Source: Dasypus novemcinctus (lineage: Eukaryota > Chordata > Mammalia > Cingulata > Dasypodidae). Taken from it: a DNA stretch of 64,000 bases. Position numbers and translations under genes: made by a program. This document shows positions 25,601-35,185 of this stretch, in pieces (position 1 is the stretch's first letter; each line of letters starts with the position of its first letter). The notes under the pieces are model-generated. The model saw nothing but the letters and a program-made list of their open reading frames with translations. It made no database searches and was not told where the DNA came from. Location of the stretch: NCBI RefSeq assembly GCF_030445035.2, contig NC_080701.1:26318798-26382797 (forward strand), in the 5' to 3' direction.

Positions 25601-28600
25601 TAAAGTGTTTAAAATGTTTATTGGCTGTTTTTCCTTCATTGTGAATTAACTTTTTTGTCCTTTGTCCATTTTTCTTTTGAGATGTTTTCTTTTTTCATGT
25701 TGATCTAGAAAATTCCTTTCATTTAAGGATATTAAGGTATGATGTGTATTGAAAATATTGACAATCTACATGATAGTTTGCAGGTGTAACTTTGAATGCG
25801 ATGTTGCAGATATTTTCTTTCAATCTATCACTTTTTGTTTGACATTGTTATTAGTATTGTTTGTTTAGCCATAGTTTAAAATTTTTTATTTAGTCAAATG
25901 AATCATTTTGATCATTAAAGTTTTCATATTTTGGGTCATTTTTAATAACAGAGGTTTTCATGGAACTTCACAAACTGATGGAAAAATACATTTAAAAATG
26001 TATAAATATGCAAGAATAGCTAGAATGATTTTGACAGAATTTCAAAATGATTTTGACAGAGAATTACAGAAGCATTGGAAGGACTTGTTCTATTAAATAT
26101 GAAGACAGATTGAGTTCACTTAGCAAACAAGTATATCTACTAGATATGCTAGAAAAGCCAAGGCAGGTTTGAAAATGAAGTAGAAAAAACGAGCAAGAAA
26201 GAAAAGGTGCCCTATCAGACTATAAGTTATATTATGAAGTTAGGTGATTTTGGAAGCATGGTATTGGCTCAGGAATGGACAAATAGATAAGTGGGATAAA
26301 TAGAAAATCTCTAAAGAGACCCTTGCTTTTATCGGAATTTGGTGTATGAGAGACGTAGTCATATATAAATCAGTGGAGCAGGGGCCAGTTGTAAAATGTA
26401 TTGTACAGTCAGCTTCTATACGGAAAAATAATTCTGTTAGGTCCCCACTTCATGTCATACACAAAATAAATTCCAGCTGGATTAAGAAAACACTTTTCTT
26501 TACAATTATTTGAAGAAAACAGAGGAAAATATATTTTGGACCTTGATGAAGAAAAGGCCTTCTTTTTTAAAAGGTGTATTTTCTTCAGTTCTTTTAAAGT
26601 TTTATTTTTGGATTTAATTCTTAATCCATCCGGAAAATATCTGGGTATACAATATAAGGCTCTGTTTATTACTCCAAAATTGTCAATTTTCCTAGCACCA
26701 ATTTATCCGTTCCCCCTTGTGTTAAAATATTTTTATCTTGTGCTAAGTTGTTAAGGATTCTTGCTTTGTTTTTAGGCATTCCTAATCTCTTAATATGTTG
26801 ATTTAATTGTTGTAGCTTCATGATATGTTTTTAACACATAGTGCCCCTTTTAAGAAAACAAATTTGGTAGGCTTTTCAGTATTCTGGTCTCAGTTTTGAA
26901 TCTTAAAAGCTTTCTCAGTGCCTGAATTACTTATGACTATTATGAAGTCATTTGAACCTGTATCTGACTTAAACCTAGAAGATGGTACCTGACAACTCTG
27001 TTTAAAAGCCTGAAACGTTTCATAAACATGCTGGATGAGGACGTGTTTAATGTTTCTTTATCTGGATTTAAAAGATTCAGAAATGGAAGAAAGAAATAGA
27101 ATTTAAATTAGTTGTAATATTTCATGATTCCAGTATAAAACCTTTAAACTTGAAAAAAAATATGTTTATTGCTTCTCAGTCTTTCGGCTAAGATCAAGTG
27201 TCGTATGGTGTTCTTATCAGCTTAATATCTGATACATCCTTTATCCGAGGACAATACATTAAATGGATTTTTGGAGCAGGGAGATGGAATAAGGGCTTGC
27301 TCTGTCCACTCCATGCATCGACTTGGTTTTGCAGTACCTCCAGGAATGGTGCAAAGAAAAAAAAGAAAAAAAGTGTTTGTGAGCTGTAACAGGGAGAGGA
27401 ACAATCAAGGGATTTATCTACGACTCTCATGGACAGGGAAAGATTTCACGTATATTCGTTCCCTAAGTTTCAGTATTGGCCTGAGAGAGATCACGGTGAT
27501 GGATACATTTTAGTACTTAGCCCTAAATGTACCCAAGAATACTTTGGTGTTTGAACTTGAATATTCTTTTTACCCTTGATCATTTTATATCAAAAATAGA
27601 TTACCTTCCCTACTGAAAGTTAATGCATTATTTAAGCTGCAAGCTATTGTGGAATTTGAGAGACCACGCTCAGGTTACTTTCAAAACCAAAATATGATAT
27701 CTGTTTCTCAGGTAACTTAAAAAAAAAAAATCCTTTATCCTGCCTGAGGTGGCAGACCACATGGCGACACAAAGTTTTGTAAGTGGGCTGGATTACTCCA
27801 GAAGTTTGGAAAGCTCTCATCTTTTGTGTTAAAGTTTTTCAACTGAGGGCATGAGTAGTGGGAGTGTAGAAACATCTAGAATCAAATGGGAATGAACCAT
27901 CCTGTTCGTTGTCTCAGGGAGCACTAACGTGGGGGACCAGCTTCCCACTGGGCAGTTGTCGGTGGTGCCCTGGCGACGGACAGGGGTGAAGTATACCAAC
28001 AACGAGGCCTATTTTGATGTGATTGAAGAAATCGATGCCATCATTGATAAATCAGGTATGTGCTTTGCATTTGTTCTCAGAACCATGAAAATCGAAAGAG
28101 GCTCCTTTCATGCTTAGGAGTATCAGAATTATCTCCTATTCAAGATCGTTCTTGTTTTTTGGGGTCCCGGAGGCTGAACCCAGGACCTTGTATGTAGGAA
28201 GCTGGTGCTCAATCACTGAGCCACATCAGCTCCCTTGAATTGGTTTTCTTGTTTGTTTTGCTTGTTGTTTGTTTTTTTTTTTGTTTTGTTTTTTGAGGAG
28301 TCACTGGGAACTGAACCTGGGACCTCCCGTGTGGGAGGTAGGAGCTCAACCACTTGAGCCACATCTGCCCCCTAGATCATTCATTTAAATTGAGTGCCTA
28401 TTTTGTGTCAGGCGCTGTGTTAGGTACTGGGAATGGACTTTAATATTTTGGTGCAGAGCAAGGTTTGTCTCATAATTTTACTTGTTTCGCTGATCTTACT
28501 CTCTTAGATAAAAAAGAGAAATAACAGAAAAATCTTCTTGATTAGATTCCTTTTTAGGAAGCATTTTACTCTTGATTTTAATGGCAGAAGTAAAGTTACA

Positions 28601-31600
28601 ATGACTAAAATTTAGGGGGTCTTCTTTTCTGTTCATTCTGAAGTAGGTAAATATGGCTCTAAGTTCTAGAGCTTAGAAATTTGTAGAAAATCCCCTTCAC
28701 ATGGTGAACTCATTCATTTGACAAATGTTTATTGAAAACCTGTTGCTTCATAGACACAGCGCATCTGATGCTGCACGGTCTGTGGCCACAGAAGCTCATT
28801 TAAAGTTTAATGAGGGAGGGAAGTGGATGTGGCTCAACCAGTTGAGCACCCACCTACCACATGGGTTTGGGTCATGGTGCCTCCTAAAGAAGATGAGCAG
28901 ACGGTGCCCCTGCCACAGTGAGCAGATACCTAAACAAGGAGATGCCACAAGCCAGCAGGCGCTGCAGCCTGTGGGGAGCGGATGTGCCTCAGGCCACTGG
29001 GCATTCGCCTCCCATGTGGGCGGTCCCGGGTTCAGTTTCTGGTGTCTCCTGGAGAAGGCAAGCAAACTATGAGCAGATAGATGAAAGAATCATCGGGGCA
29101 TGGGGTGGGGTGGTAAAAAAAGAGAGAGAGGAAAAAGGTGGTGCACGAGAGAGGTGCCTCATCCATCCTGAGCAAAGAGGTGGTCACATGTATGCCTCAT
29201 CGATGGGATTAGCAGATGTGATTAGGAGCCGCATGAATTTGAGGGGAAACACTCCAAGGTGAGTAAGTCATTGCTGAGAAATAAAGTAGGGCAGTTTGAC
29301 TGGAATGAGAGGCATTTAAAAAAAAGGAAACGTAAGCAATGAAGCTTGAAAATGAAGTAGGTGTATCAGCTTTTCACATTAAGCGCAAACTGGAAACCAG
29401 CCAGAGGTCCATCAGCAAGGGAAAGATTAAATGAAGTTTGATCTGTTCATACCATGAAATATTACACAGTAACGAAAAAGATTGAACTACCGATAGACTC
29501 GACAACCTGGATGGATTTCACGGACACAGTTGAGCAAGAAAAAAGCCAGATGTGAAAGATTAGATGCAGTGTGAGTACATTTGTATGAAGTTCAAGAAGA
29601 GGAGCAATCTGATTTAAGGTAGCTGAAATCAGAATAGTGTTTCCCTTTGAGGGAGGTGGATTAACTAGGACAGTGCAAGAGGGAGCCTCCTGACATGCTG
29701 AAAACGGCCCCCTGCTCAATATGCCTGGTATTTACATAGGTAAACACACATGGGAAATTCTCTGAGCTGTACACTTAAGATTTTTGCATTTTCCTGCTTT
29801 ACCTTCATGAAATGGTAAAAAAAATTACATCTGATTAGCCACATCATGAAAAGCCTCGTATGCCATTTTAAAGAGGGCACTTAGGAGCAAAGGAAGAATT
29901 TGTAGTTGGAGAGTAAATTGCTCAGACTTGTACTTTAGGACTGTCTGGCTGGCTGCAGCGTGAAGAGGGACTTGAAGCAAACCTGAATGCAAGGGAAACT
30001 GCTGGGAGACTCGCTGAAATCCACGCACAGGACTGAGGCATCCCAAGTGGGAGTGAGGATGTGAGGAATGATCGATTTGAGAGCTGCGTCATGAAAGCGG
30101 AGAAGAGCCGATGACTGGCTGGATGTGGAGCCTGGGAGGTCGAAGTAGCCAAGGGTGCTTCTGTGTTCTGGCTTGGGCCCCAGGGTACTTGATATCGTCC
30201 CAGAGGAAGGGAATACAGGAATGGGAGCAGGCCCAGGAAGTGAGGTGGTGAATTCCCTACTTGACATGTGCAGTGTGGAGTGCCTCATGACATCCCAGTA
30301 GAAGTACCCCTTCGGCAGCAGTCAGGCGGAACTGGAAATAAAATTAGGGAACAGTTGGCCTTGAATGGAAACCGAGGCGTTGGGAAGTAGGTAAAGTAGC
30401 CCAGGGAGCGTGAAAAGAGGAGTTCAGAACTGTGAAGAAGCATTGCTATTTAAGGGATGTGCAAAGAACAGGAAGCCTGTGGAAGATGCCGGAGAAGAGG
30501 AGCTGGATGAAACAGAGGGTAGGAGAAAGGAGCAGGCTGACAAGGAAGACGTGGCCAGCAATGAAATAGGCTGCAGAGGGCTCCTGTGGGATAATGACCA
30601 AACACGTCTATTCGCTTTAGCAGCAAAGCTCACTGGTGACTTGAGGGAGGCTGGCTCTGATCAGGAATGTTCTGACGATGAAGATAATGATGTTCTGCTT
30701 ACTTCTGGCACTAGATTGAACTCTCCTTCAGGCTAATAACTATTGCATTAATTTTTTTATTCCCTTTCATCCTAGCATCTCATATTTGATATACAGTTCA
30801 TAAATGCTTGGAAGGATGGCCAAATGGGTGGGATAGGATAGATTTATGGATGAATGGACAGAAGGAAGGAAGAAAGGGAGGGAGGGAATAAAGAATTAGT
30901 TGGGAAGAAAGGAAGTTGGAAGTTGGGAAAGGGAAGGAAAGAGAGAAGGATCGAGGAAATAATTGGGAAGGACAGAGAAGTGTTCAATAATTTCTTACCT
31001 TCTGATTTGTCTTGTTCCTGAATCAGGTTCTACAATTACTGCTGAGATCCAGGGAGTAATTGATGCATGCGTCAAGCTAACTGGAATGCCAGACCTGACA
31101 CTTTCCTTCATGGTAAAATCCTGGGCCAGAGACTGAGTTTGGGGGATGACAAATTAAATGCTTCTGGAAAGACATAGTGGTGAGAATGGAGTGAAACAAA
31201 AAGAAATAATTGGGAAGCAGATATGGCTCCAGCAGTTGGGCACCCTCCTACCACATGGGAGGTACTGGGTTCAGTTCCTGGTGCCTCCTAAAGAGACGAG
31301 CAAGACAGTGAGCTGACACGATGGTCTGATGCAGCAAGCTGACTCAGCAAGATGATGCAACAAAGAGACAGCGAGGAAACGATGAGCGACTTAACAAGCA
31401 GGGAGCAGAGGTGGCTTAAGTGATTGGGTGCCTTCCTCCCACATGGAAGGTCCCAGGTTTGGTTCCTGGTGCCTCCTAAAAAGAGGATGAACAGAGAGCA
31501 GACAGCACAAACAACGAGGGTTGGGGCGGGAGGGAATAAATAAAGTTTTTAAATCTTAAAAAAGAATTAAGGCCAGCCACAACACTTATACCAGGCTTGA

Positions 31601-34600
31601 CTTTTTCTGTAAATAACTACAGAATGTGTGTGTCTGTGTGTATTTTAATATCAGAGCATCTAAATTACTTTCCTGAAAGAAATACGAGTGTTCAATTCCT
31701 ACTTCTTGCTTTTCCATGCCTGTAGAACCCCAGGTTGTTGGATGATGTCAGCTTCCATCCCTGTGTTCGTTTCAAGCGCTGGGAATCTGAACGGATCCTC
31801 TCCTTCATCCCACCTGATGGAAACTTTCGGCTGCTCTCTTACCATGTCAGTGCACAGAAGTAAGCAGCCCCTATAATTAAGAATGGAATCTGTAGATCTC
31901 TATGTGTTTGGAAAAAATTCTCCTGTAGTGGTTAAGAGCTCAGGCCCGGGAGTTAGACTGCCCGGGTTCCTAGTCCAGCTGCATAGTTATTAACCAGGTA
32001 CCTTGCATGACTTGCTTTACCTCTTTGTGCCTGATTTCTTCTCTGTAAAATGAAAACAATAAAACCACCTTGTTGTGAGGATTAAATAAGAGAATATAAA
32101 TAGTGCGTAAAACAAAGTAAATACTCATTAAGTTTACCGCTATTGTTTTTGTTATGTTTATATGGCTAAGCAAGAACTTTTTACCCTCAGAGTAGAATCT
32201 GAGCACACCTGTCATCAATCCCTCCTGCCCCAAGCATTAAATCCTGCTATGAAAAACCATACAGGGGAGGGGATGTAGCTCAAGTGGTTGAGCTCCTGCT
32301 TCCCACATACAAGGTCCTGGGTTCGATCCCCAGTACTTCCTAAAAGAACAAACAAAAAGAAACCCATTCAGTCAGTCATTTTTGATCTTGAATATTCTCT
32401 TTAATCTAGAGTCTAAGGAATTTTGGAAACAGTATTATATGGTAGAATGTATGTAGACTGATGAGAGCCAGTAGACCTCAGAGCTCCTGACACCTTCCCG
32501 TGTGATTTGAGATACTCGTTTAGGGAAATATCCGAGGGCTTTAAAGCCGAGGCTGTGGAATCAGCCTGCCTGCACTGAAACTCCAGCTTGGGAGCTTATA
32601 GTACATGACCTGGGGCACATCACGTAATCTCAGTGTTCATCTATGGAATTGGGGCAATTGCAGTTCCTATTTATTTATAGGAACTTGTGAGGATTAAGGC
32701 GATATGGATATATAATATTTAGCATAGTGACTGGCACAAAGGAAGAGATCATTAGGTGATAGGAATTATTGCCTTAATTTTAGTCTCTGACTTTTCTGAG
32801 TCTACTTCCTTATCTGTTAAATCATGACAACCCACCCAATCTCACAGGGTTTTTGTGAAGATCAGACAAGATCAGATATAAGCACTCTCAAGAAAGCAAA
32901 AGGTTCATGAAGTATGAGCATTACTCTCCTAAGTATAAATGATTATTTGAGTCGCGTGTCACAAGTTTATAAATTAAATGGAGGAATATAGTGACTTCAT
33001 ATTTGTTCGTAATGCCTTTCTTGTAATAGGCTTAGTATACACTTTGATTTTGTTGATTTTGGTCCGAGAGTCATTAGAATTATATACTAACTAAGCAAAA
33101 TCTTAGTTTTGCAAAAAGAAAAAAAGTTAAGATTTACTAGTTTTTAAAATTTGCTTACTATTTACAATAAGTAGGAAGGAAGGAAGGGAGAAAAAGCTGC
33201 CAAGGGACAGAAGAAGCATGATGTAAAAGGAGGGGAGCTTGTCTGTTGATGACACGGGCCTTTTGTCTCTCTCTTTTCCAGTCTGGTTGCCATTCCAGTG
33301 TACGTCAAACATAGCATCAGCTTCCGGGACAGTAGTTCCCTCGGACGCTTTGAAATAACGGTGGGACCCAAGCAGACTATGGGCAAGACCATAGAGGGAG
33401 TGATTGTCACCAGCCAGATGCCCAAGGGGGTCCTGAACATGAGCCTGACCCCGTCTCAGGGGACGCACACCTTCGACCCCGTTACCAAGGTAGGGGCGCT
33501 AAGCAGGGAGGCTTGAACTGCTGATGTTAAGTATAAGTAATTCAGCAGGCGCTTTCCACATAGACGTGAGGCCTTGTTTGAAAGAGACATGGTTTACTCA
33601 AAACTTTGAGATAACGTAATGTAACAAATAATCTTCTCTGTTGAGAAACACTCCCCAGAGGCAGCTTATAATATTACGACAGATAACCCTGGAAATGAGA
33701 GCTCAGCCACCTCAAAGGAAGTTCCAGTGTTATTGTTGACTGCTTCTCTCTCTCTTTTTTTTATTTCTTTTGAAGATGTTGTCTTGGGATGTAGGAAAAA
33801 TCAATCCCCAAAAACTACCAAGTTTGAAGGGAACCATGAGTCTTCAGGCTGGAGCTTCCAAACCAGATGAGAACCCCACGATTAACCTGCAGTTTAAGAT
33901 CCAGCAACTGGCCATCTCTGGTAAGTGCACAGCTCGGGTGGCTTTGAAGAGAACATCGATGACTTTCTTCTAGAAGGCACAGGCATCAGGAAGCCTTCAG
34001 TGCCTCCCTTTTGCCAAGGTTTGGTTTCATTCCCTGGTACGTAATCTTCAGTGAAATCTTATTTAGCACACTTCTGGGGAAAGTTTGCCATCCTTCCGTT
34101 GACGTTGCCCTACATGACCTGAATCAAAAGTGACTAGAATGCAAATGAGAAAGAAATAGGGTTGGTAGACAAACGTGTTCACAGGCTGCTGTTGAGTCAT
34201 CTCAGGGCTGTTCCTTTGAGGTTCCCAGGGTTTTTCGGTATTAGGATGCTTCTGCTTTCTCAGAATCATTTCCCTTCCTTCCCCCCAGTTTCAGAACATT
34301 TTCATGTTTGTTCTTATTATCGTTTCGGAGCCGCTGGCCCCATCTCGGTCAGTCCACTATAGTCTGGGCTATTCTAGGATGATGGTAATAAGATAAACTA
34401 GTTATTACTTATTAAGCACTTACTGTGTGTAAGGTGGCACATAAAAAAGAGGTTGTAGCCTCTTTTCATGTATTTTCTTATTTAATCCTTATAACAGCCC
34501 TGTGATGTAGACGGGACATGTCTTTATAGGAAGTTCCAGTTTTTCTATACCAGCAGACCTTACCTAACTTAAGTAATTAGAATTTATTTAAATCATAAGC

Positions 34601-35185
34601 TCTTGCATCTTAAAACACTTAATAAACTATAAAACGCTGTACAATATAAAATACTGTTTTGCCTGGGGCAGTGAAGCTATTCAGAAACATTCATTAACTC
34701 ATTATTTTCCATTATGAATCTGTTATTGTTATTAACTTAGTCTTTATTCATTTATTCAAGTCCAGTATACTTGAGGAAAATATGCAGTGATAGTCTTTCC
34801 CCCTCACCCTCATTTCAGACTGCATGTAACTTCCTGCCCTTTCACTGCAGGAACAGGTTTTCTAAGGATAGTTTTCAGTTGCAGCCCTTCTTTCCATCAG
34901 TGTATGTACCAAGAGTGATGAATCTTTACAGCTTCATAAAATGATAGAACTAAATTAAGGTATTTTTCTGGCCCAGTGTTAAAAGCAATTTCTGTCCTGC
35001 TTGTCTCTTGGAATTGAAATGAATTCAAACAGTTATGTTTCTTTTGAATAACACTCGGGTCTCATTATTCCTTCTTGATTCTAGGACTCAAAGTGAATCG
35101 TCTGGATATGTATGGAGAGAAGTACAAGCCTTTTAAGGGCATAAAGTATATGACCAAAGCTGGAAAATTCCAAGTTCGAACCTGA
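10668..35185 (+). CDS. AP3M2: AP-3 complex subunit mu-2, 8 coding exons
   Basis: Coding exons: 10668-10940, 24440-24611, 27918-28055, 31027-31112, 31726-31859, 33282-33489, 33776-33920, 35085-35185. They sum to 1257 bp, 418 residues plus stop, the length of human AP3M2, and all introns are GT-AG with matching phases. The protein opens with [20 protein letters not shown] and ends KAGKFQVRT. Residues 1 to about 140 form the longin-like N-terminal domain that sits in the AP-3 core. After a linker, residues about 176-417 form the mu homology domain, which in this family binds tyrosine (YxxPhi) sorting signals. AP-3 containing mu-2 is the neuronal form, sorting cargo from endosomes to synaptic vesicles and lysosome-related organelles. 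The start was chosen by homology: it is the first in-frame ATG after the 10590 acceptor and gives the conserved N terminus. The closest alternative, the AP3M1 paralogue, is less likely because of the near identity to AP3M2 and the PLAT neighbour. Confidence 0.97.
11942..12352 (-). mobile_element. DAS-type tRNA-derived SINE
   Basis: Full-length antisense copy. The head is the complement of the tRNA-like part (ending CCAAGTCTGCCGCC) with a B-box-like GGTTTGAACC at about 12287. The body has the GC-rich CACTCCTTGCGCG-type segment, and the tail is TAAAGATTATTTATTT plus a T-run. Lies in AP3M2 intron 2. Confidence 0.9.
12354..13938 (-). mobile_element. Old antisense L1 segment, 3'-UTR-like
   Basis: Outside the SINE at 12746-13161, this stretch reads as an old antisense L1 relic: the CACCACCATCCATCACTAG and GGTAATCTGTACTCCA blocks recur in divergent form at 17940-18080 in another L1. 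It is interrupted at 13939 by the processed pseudogene and appears to resume at 15282. Diverged, with no open frame of note. Confidence 0.6.
12746..13161 (-). mobile_element. DAS-type tRNA-derived SINE
   Basis: Full-length antisense copy flanked by the duplication CCCAATGTCCTTTT (just before the tail at about 12722 and again at about 13162). Inserted into an old antisense L1-like segment in AP3M2 intron 2. Confidence 0.92.
13939..15272 (-). pseudogene. Processed pseudogene resembling the 3' part of RIPOR1 (FAM65A)
   Basis: A GC-rich, intron-free block on the - strand in otherwise AT-rich intronic DNA. It ends in an A-tail (T-run 13943-13963 on the + strand). The 9-bp duplication TCCTCTCTC flanks it at 13930-13938 and 15273-15281. 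Protein-like pieces appear in shifting frames: an acidic start ([13 protein letters not shown]), LEVLW-like helical text around 15060, then [19 protein letters not shown] and [16 protein letters not shown] near the end. These resemble my recollection of the C-terminal ARM-like segment of RIPOR1, a Rho-effector protein. The frame is broken repeatedly, so it is a dead, 5'-truncated retrocopy inserted by L1 machinery into an older L1. The parent gene assignment is tentative; the retrocopy structure is well supported. Confidence 0.6.
15282..16996 (-). mobile_element. Old antisense L1 fragment, ORF1/5' region
   Basis: Antisense L1 text starting TTTTTGAAAGACAGTTTTGC. A - strand frame at 15528-15713 has ORF1-like residues ([25 protein letters not shown]) matching those of the young L1 at about residues 165-186. 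Diverged and without long frames. The part after about 16480 is GC-richer and may be L1 5' UTR. Confidence 0.7.
17000..17409 (-). mobile_element. tRNA-derived SINE, variant/composite subfamily
   Basis: Antisense copy with tail TAAGATTTATTTATTTATTTC and head GAGCCACATCTGCTTCCC. It carries an additional tRNA-like segment at about 17112-17190 (GGCACCAGGAACTGATCCTG), so it looks like a two-unit SINE different from the common GC-rich form. Confidence 0.8.
17475..17888 (-). mobile_element. DAS-type tRNA-derived SINE
   Basis: Full-length antisense copy flanked by the duplication AAAATTTCCTCCTTT (about 17462-17477 and 17889-17903). Inserted in the 3' UTR of the old L1 at 17410-21745. Confidence 0.93.
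18350..18830 (+). mobile_element. DAS-type tRNA-derived SINE with G-run
   Basis: Sense copy with tRNA-like head (GATGTGGCTCAACC, B-box GGTTCGATCCC), a 19-G run near 18756-18774 and tail AAATAAATCTTTAAAAA. Flanked by imperfect duplication CAACATCACCATG / CAACATTGCCATG. Inserted in old L1 ORF2 remnants. The middle part includes a second tRNA-like segment. Confidence 0.9.
19362..19552 (-). mobile_element. Two short tRNA-only SINE fragments
   Basis: Antisense tRNA-like segments at about 19362-19441 (GCTCAACCACTGAGACATCAG) and 19480-19552 (CTGAACCTGGGACCTCCCA). No GC-rich body. They interrupt antisense L1 sequence. Confidence 0.65.
21746..22143 (-). mobile_element. tRNA-derived SINE, two-unit subfamily
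   Basis: Antisense, with tail TTTAAAGATTAGTTTAATTTA, a C-run at about 21779-21802, then two successive tRNA-like segments (GAACCTGGGACCTCCCATG occurs at about 21892 and again, as AACCTGGGACCTCCC, at about 22084). Same type as 17000-17409. Confidence 0.8.
22311..22670 (-). mobile_element. DAS-type tRNA-derived SINE
   Basis: Full-length antisense copy flanked by the duplication CTTAAATAATCATTTTT (starting 22297 and 22671). Very similar to the copies at 23394-23770 and 46840-47238, hence young. Confidence 0.94.
23394..23770 (+). mobile_element. DAS-type tRNA-derived SINE with perfect target-site duplication
   Basis: Sense copy with a perfect 13-bp duplication ATTAGTTAACATG at 23381-23393 and 23771-23783. 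A- and B-box-like motifs are present (TGGCCCAGTGG, GGTTCAAACCC) and the copy ends in a long A-run. AP3M2 intron 2. Confidence 0.95.
24820..25620 (-). mobile_element. Old antisense L1 (3' end)
   Basis: Antisense old-L1-type text (TTCTAGAAATGGAAGTGCTATG, GCCACATTGCCCTTCAGAAA, ACCAATTTACACTCTCAGCA). A short tRNA-derived SINE is inserted at about 25012-25108. AP3M2 intron 3. Confidence 0.65.
25012..25108 (-). mobile_element. Short tRNA-only SINE
   Basis: Antisense tRNA-like unit with GTCAAACCCAGGACCTC and CTCAACCACTGAGCTACACC, preceded by a T-rich tail. No GC-rich body. Confidence 0.75.
26220..26830. mobile_element. Diverged L1 fragments in both orientations
   Basis: 26220-26520 reads as sense L1 ORF2 (GCATGGTATTGGCTCAGGAA and following). 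26580-26830 reads as antisense L1 (CTAGCACCAATTTATCCG). Both are degraded. AP3M2 intron 3. Confidence 0.5.
27168..27353 (+). pseudogene. U2 snRNA retropseudogene, near full length
   Basis: About 186 nt collinear with U2 snRNA (188 nt in human) from its first bases to the 3' end. The branch-site recognition region, the Sm-site region and the 3' stem are recognisable, for example CAATACATTAAATGGATTTT. Scattered substitutions occur even near the 5' end (GCTTCTCAGTCTTTCGGC). An imperfect A-rich tail follows directly (27354-27371), so it was inserted by L1 machinery. There is no sign of the distal/proximal sequence elements needed for snRNA transcription. AP3M2 intron 3, same strand as the gene. 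Confidence 0.93.
28158..28373 (-). mobile_element. Two short tRNA-only SINEs in tandem
   Basis: Antisense units at about 28158-28235 (GCTGAACCCAGGACCTTG) and 28280-28373 (CTGAACCTGGGACCTCCCG), separated by a T/G-rich stretch. AP3M2 intron 4. Confidence 0.7.
28818..29130 (+). mobile_element. tRNA-derived SINE, two-unit subfamily, degraded
   Basis: Sense copy: GAAGTGGATGTGGCTCAACC at the head, a second tRNA-like unit at about 28977 (GCGGATGTGCCTCAGGCC). The tail is decayed. AP3M2 intron 4. Confidence 0.7.
29380..29840 (+). mobile_element. Old L1 3' end
   Basis: Sense L1 text: AATATTACACAGTAACGAAA, CAACCTGGATGGATTTCA and GAGCTGTACACTTAAGAT are classic ORF2-end and 3'-UTR blocks. No open frame. 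AP3M2 intron 4. Confidence 0.75.
29841..31026 (+). other. AP3M2 intron 4 remainder
   Basis: No recognised gene. The first part (ATGAAAAGCCTCGTATGCCA) looks like an old interspersed repeat I cannot name. A GGAA-rich purine stretch lies at about 30850-30980. The 108-codon open frame at 30410-30736 resembles no protein family and has no splice context. Confidence 0.4.
31212..31566 (+). mobile_element. tRNA-derived SINE, two-unit subfamily
   Basis: Sense copy: GGGAAGCAGATATGGCTCCA head, second unit at about 31402 (GGGAGCAGAGGTGGCTTAAG), tail AATAAATAAAGTTTTTAAATC. AP3M2 intron 5, between exons 31027-31112 and 31726-31859. Confidence 0.85.
31925..32135 (+). repeat. MIR SINE
   Basis: GTAGTGGTTAAGAGCTCAGG, then TTTCTTCTCTGTAAAATGA and TGTGAGGATTAAATAAGAG match the MIR core and 3' parts in order. 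AP3M2 intron 6. Confidence 0.85.
32265..32363 (+). mobile_element. Short tRNA-only SINE
   Basis: GGGGATGTAGCTCAAGTGG (A box) and GGGTTCGATCCCCAGTAC (B box) followed by an A-rich tail with no GC-rich body. A pol III-type internal promoter is recognisable, but it is a SINE rather than a tRNA gene. Confidence 0.8.
32540..32725 (+). repeat. MIR SINE
   Basis: Diverged MIR: GGAATCAGCCTGCCTGCA, then an acid-poor core and ACTTGTGAGGATTAAGG. AP3M2 intron 6. Confidence 0.65.
34390..34520 (-). repeat. MIR/L2-type fragment
   Basis: ATTAAGCACTTACTGTGTG and TATTTAATCCTTATAACAGCC in the order of antisense MIR. AP3M2 intron 8. Confidence 0.6.

Noticed and set aside
27168-27353. Functional U2 snRNA gene
   Set aside because: Substitutions in conserved 5' positions, A-tail directly after the 3' end and no upstream snRNA promoter elements recognised.
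30410-30736. 108-codon acidic open frame in AP3M2 intron 4
   Set aside because: No recognised domain, no splice signals linking it, and AP3M2 exons pass it by with correct phase.
32265-32363. A/B box motifs resembling a tRNA gene, here and in many similar places
   Set aside because: The tRNA-like unit has lost cloverleaf pairing and is followed by SINE tails; many copies share the same defects.
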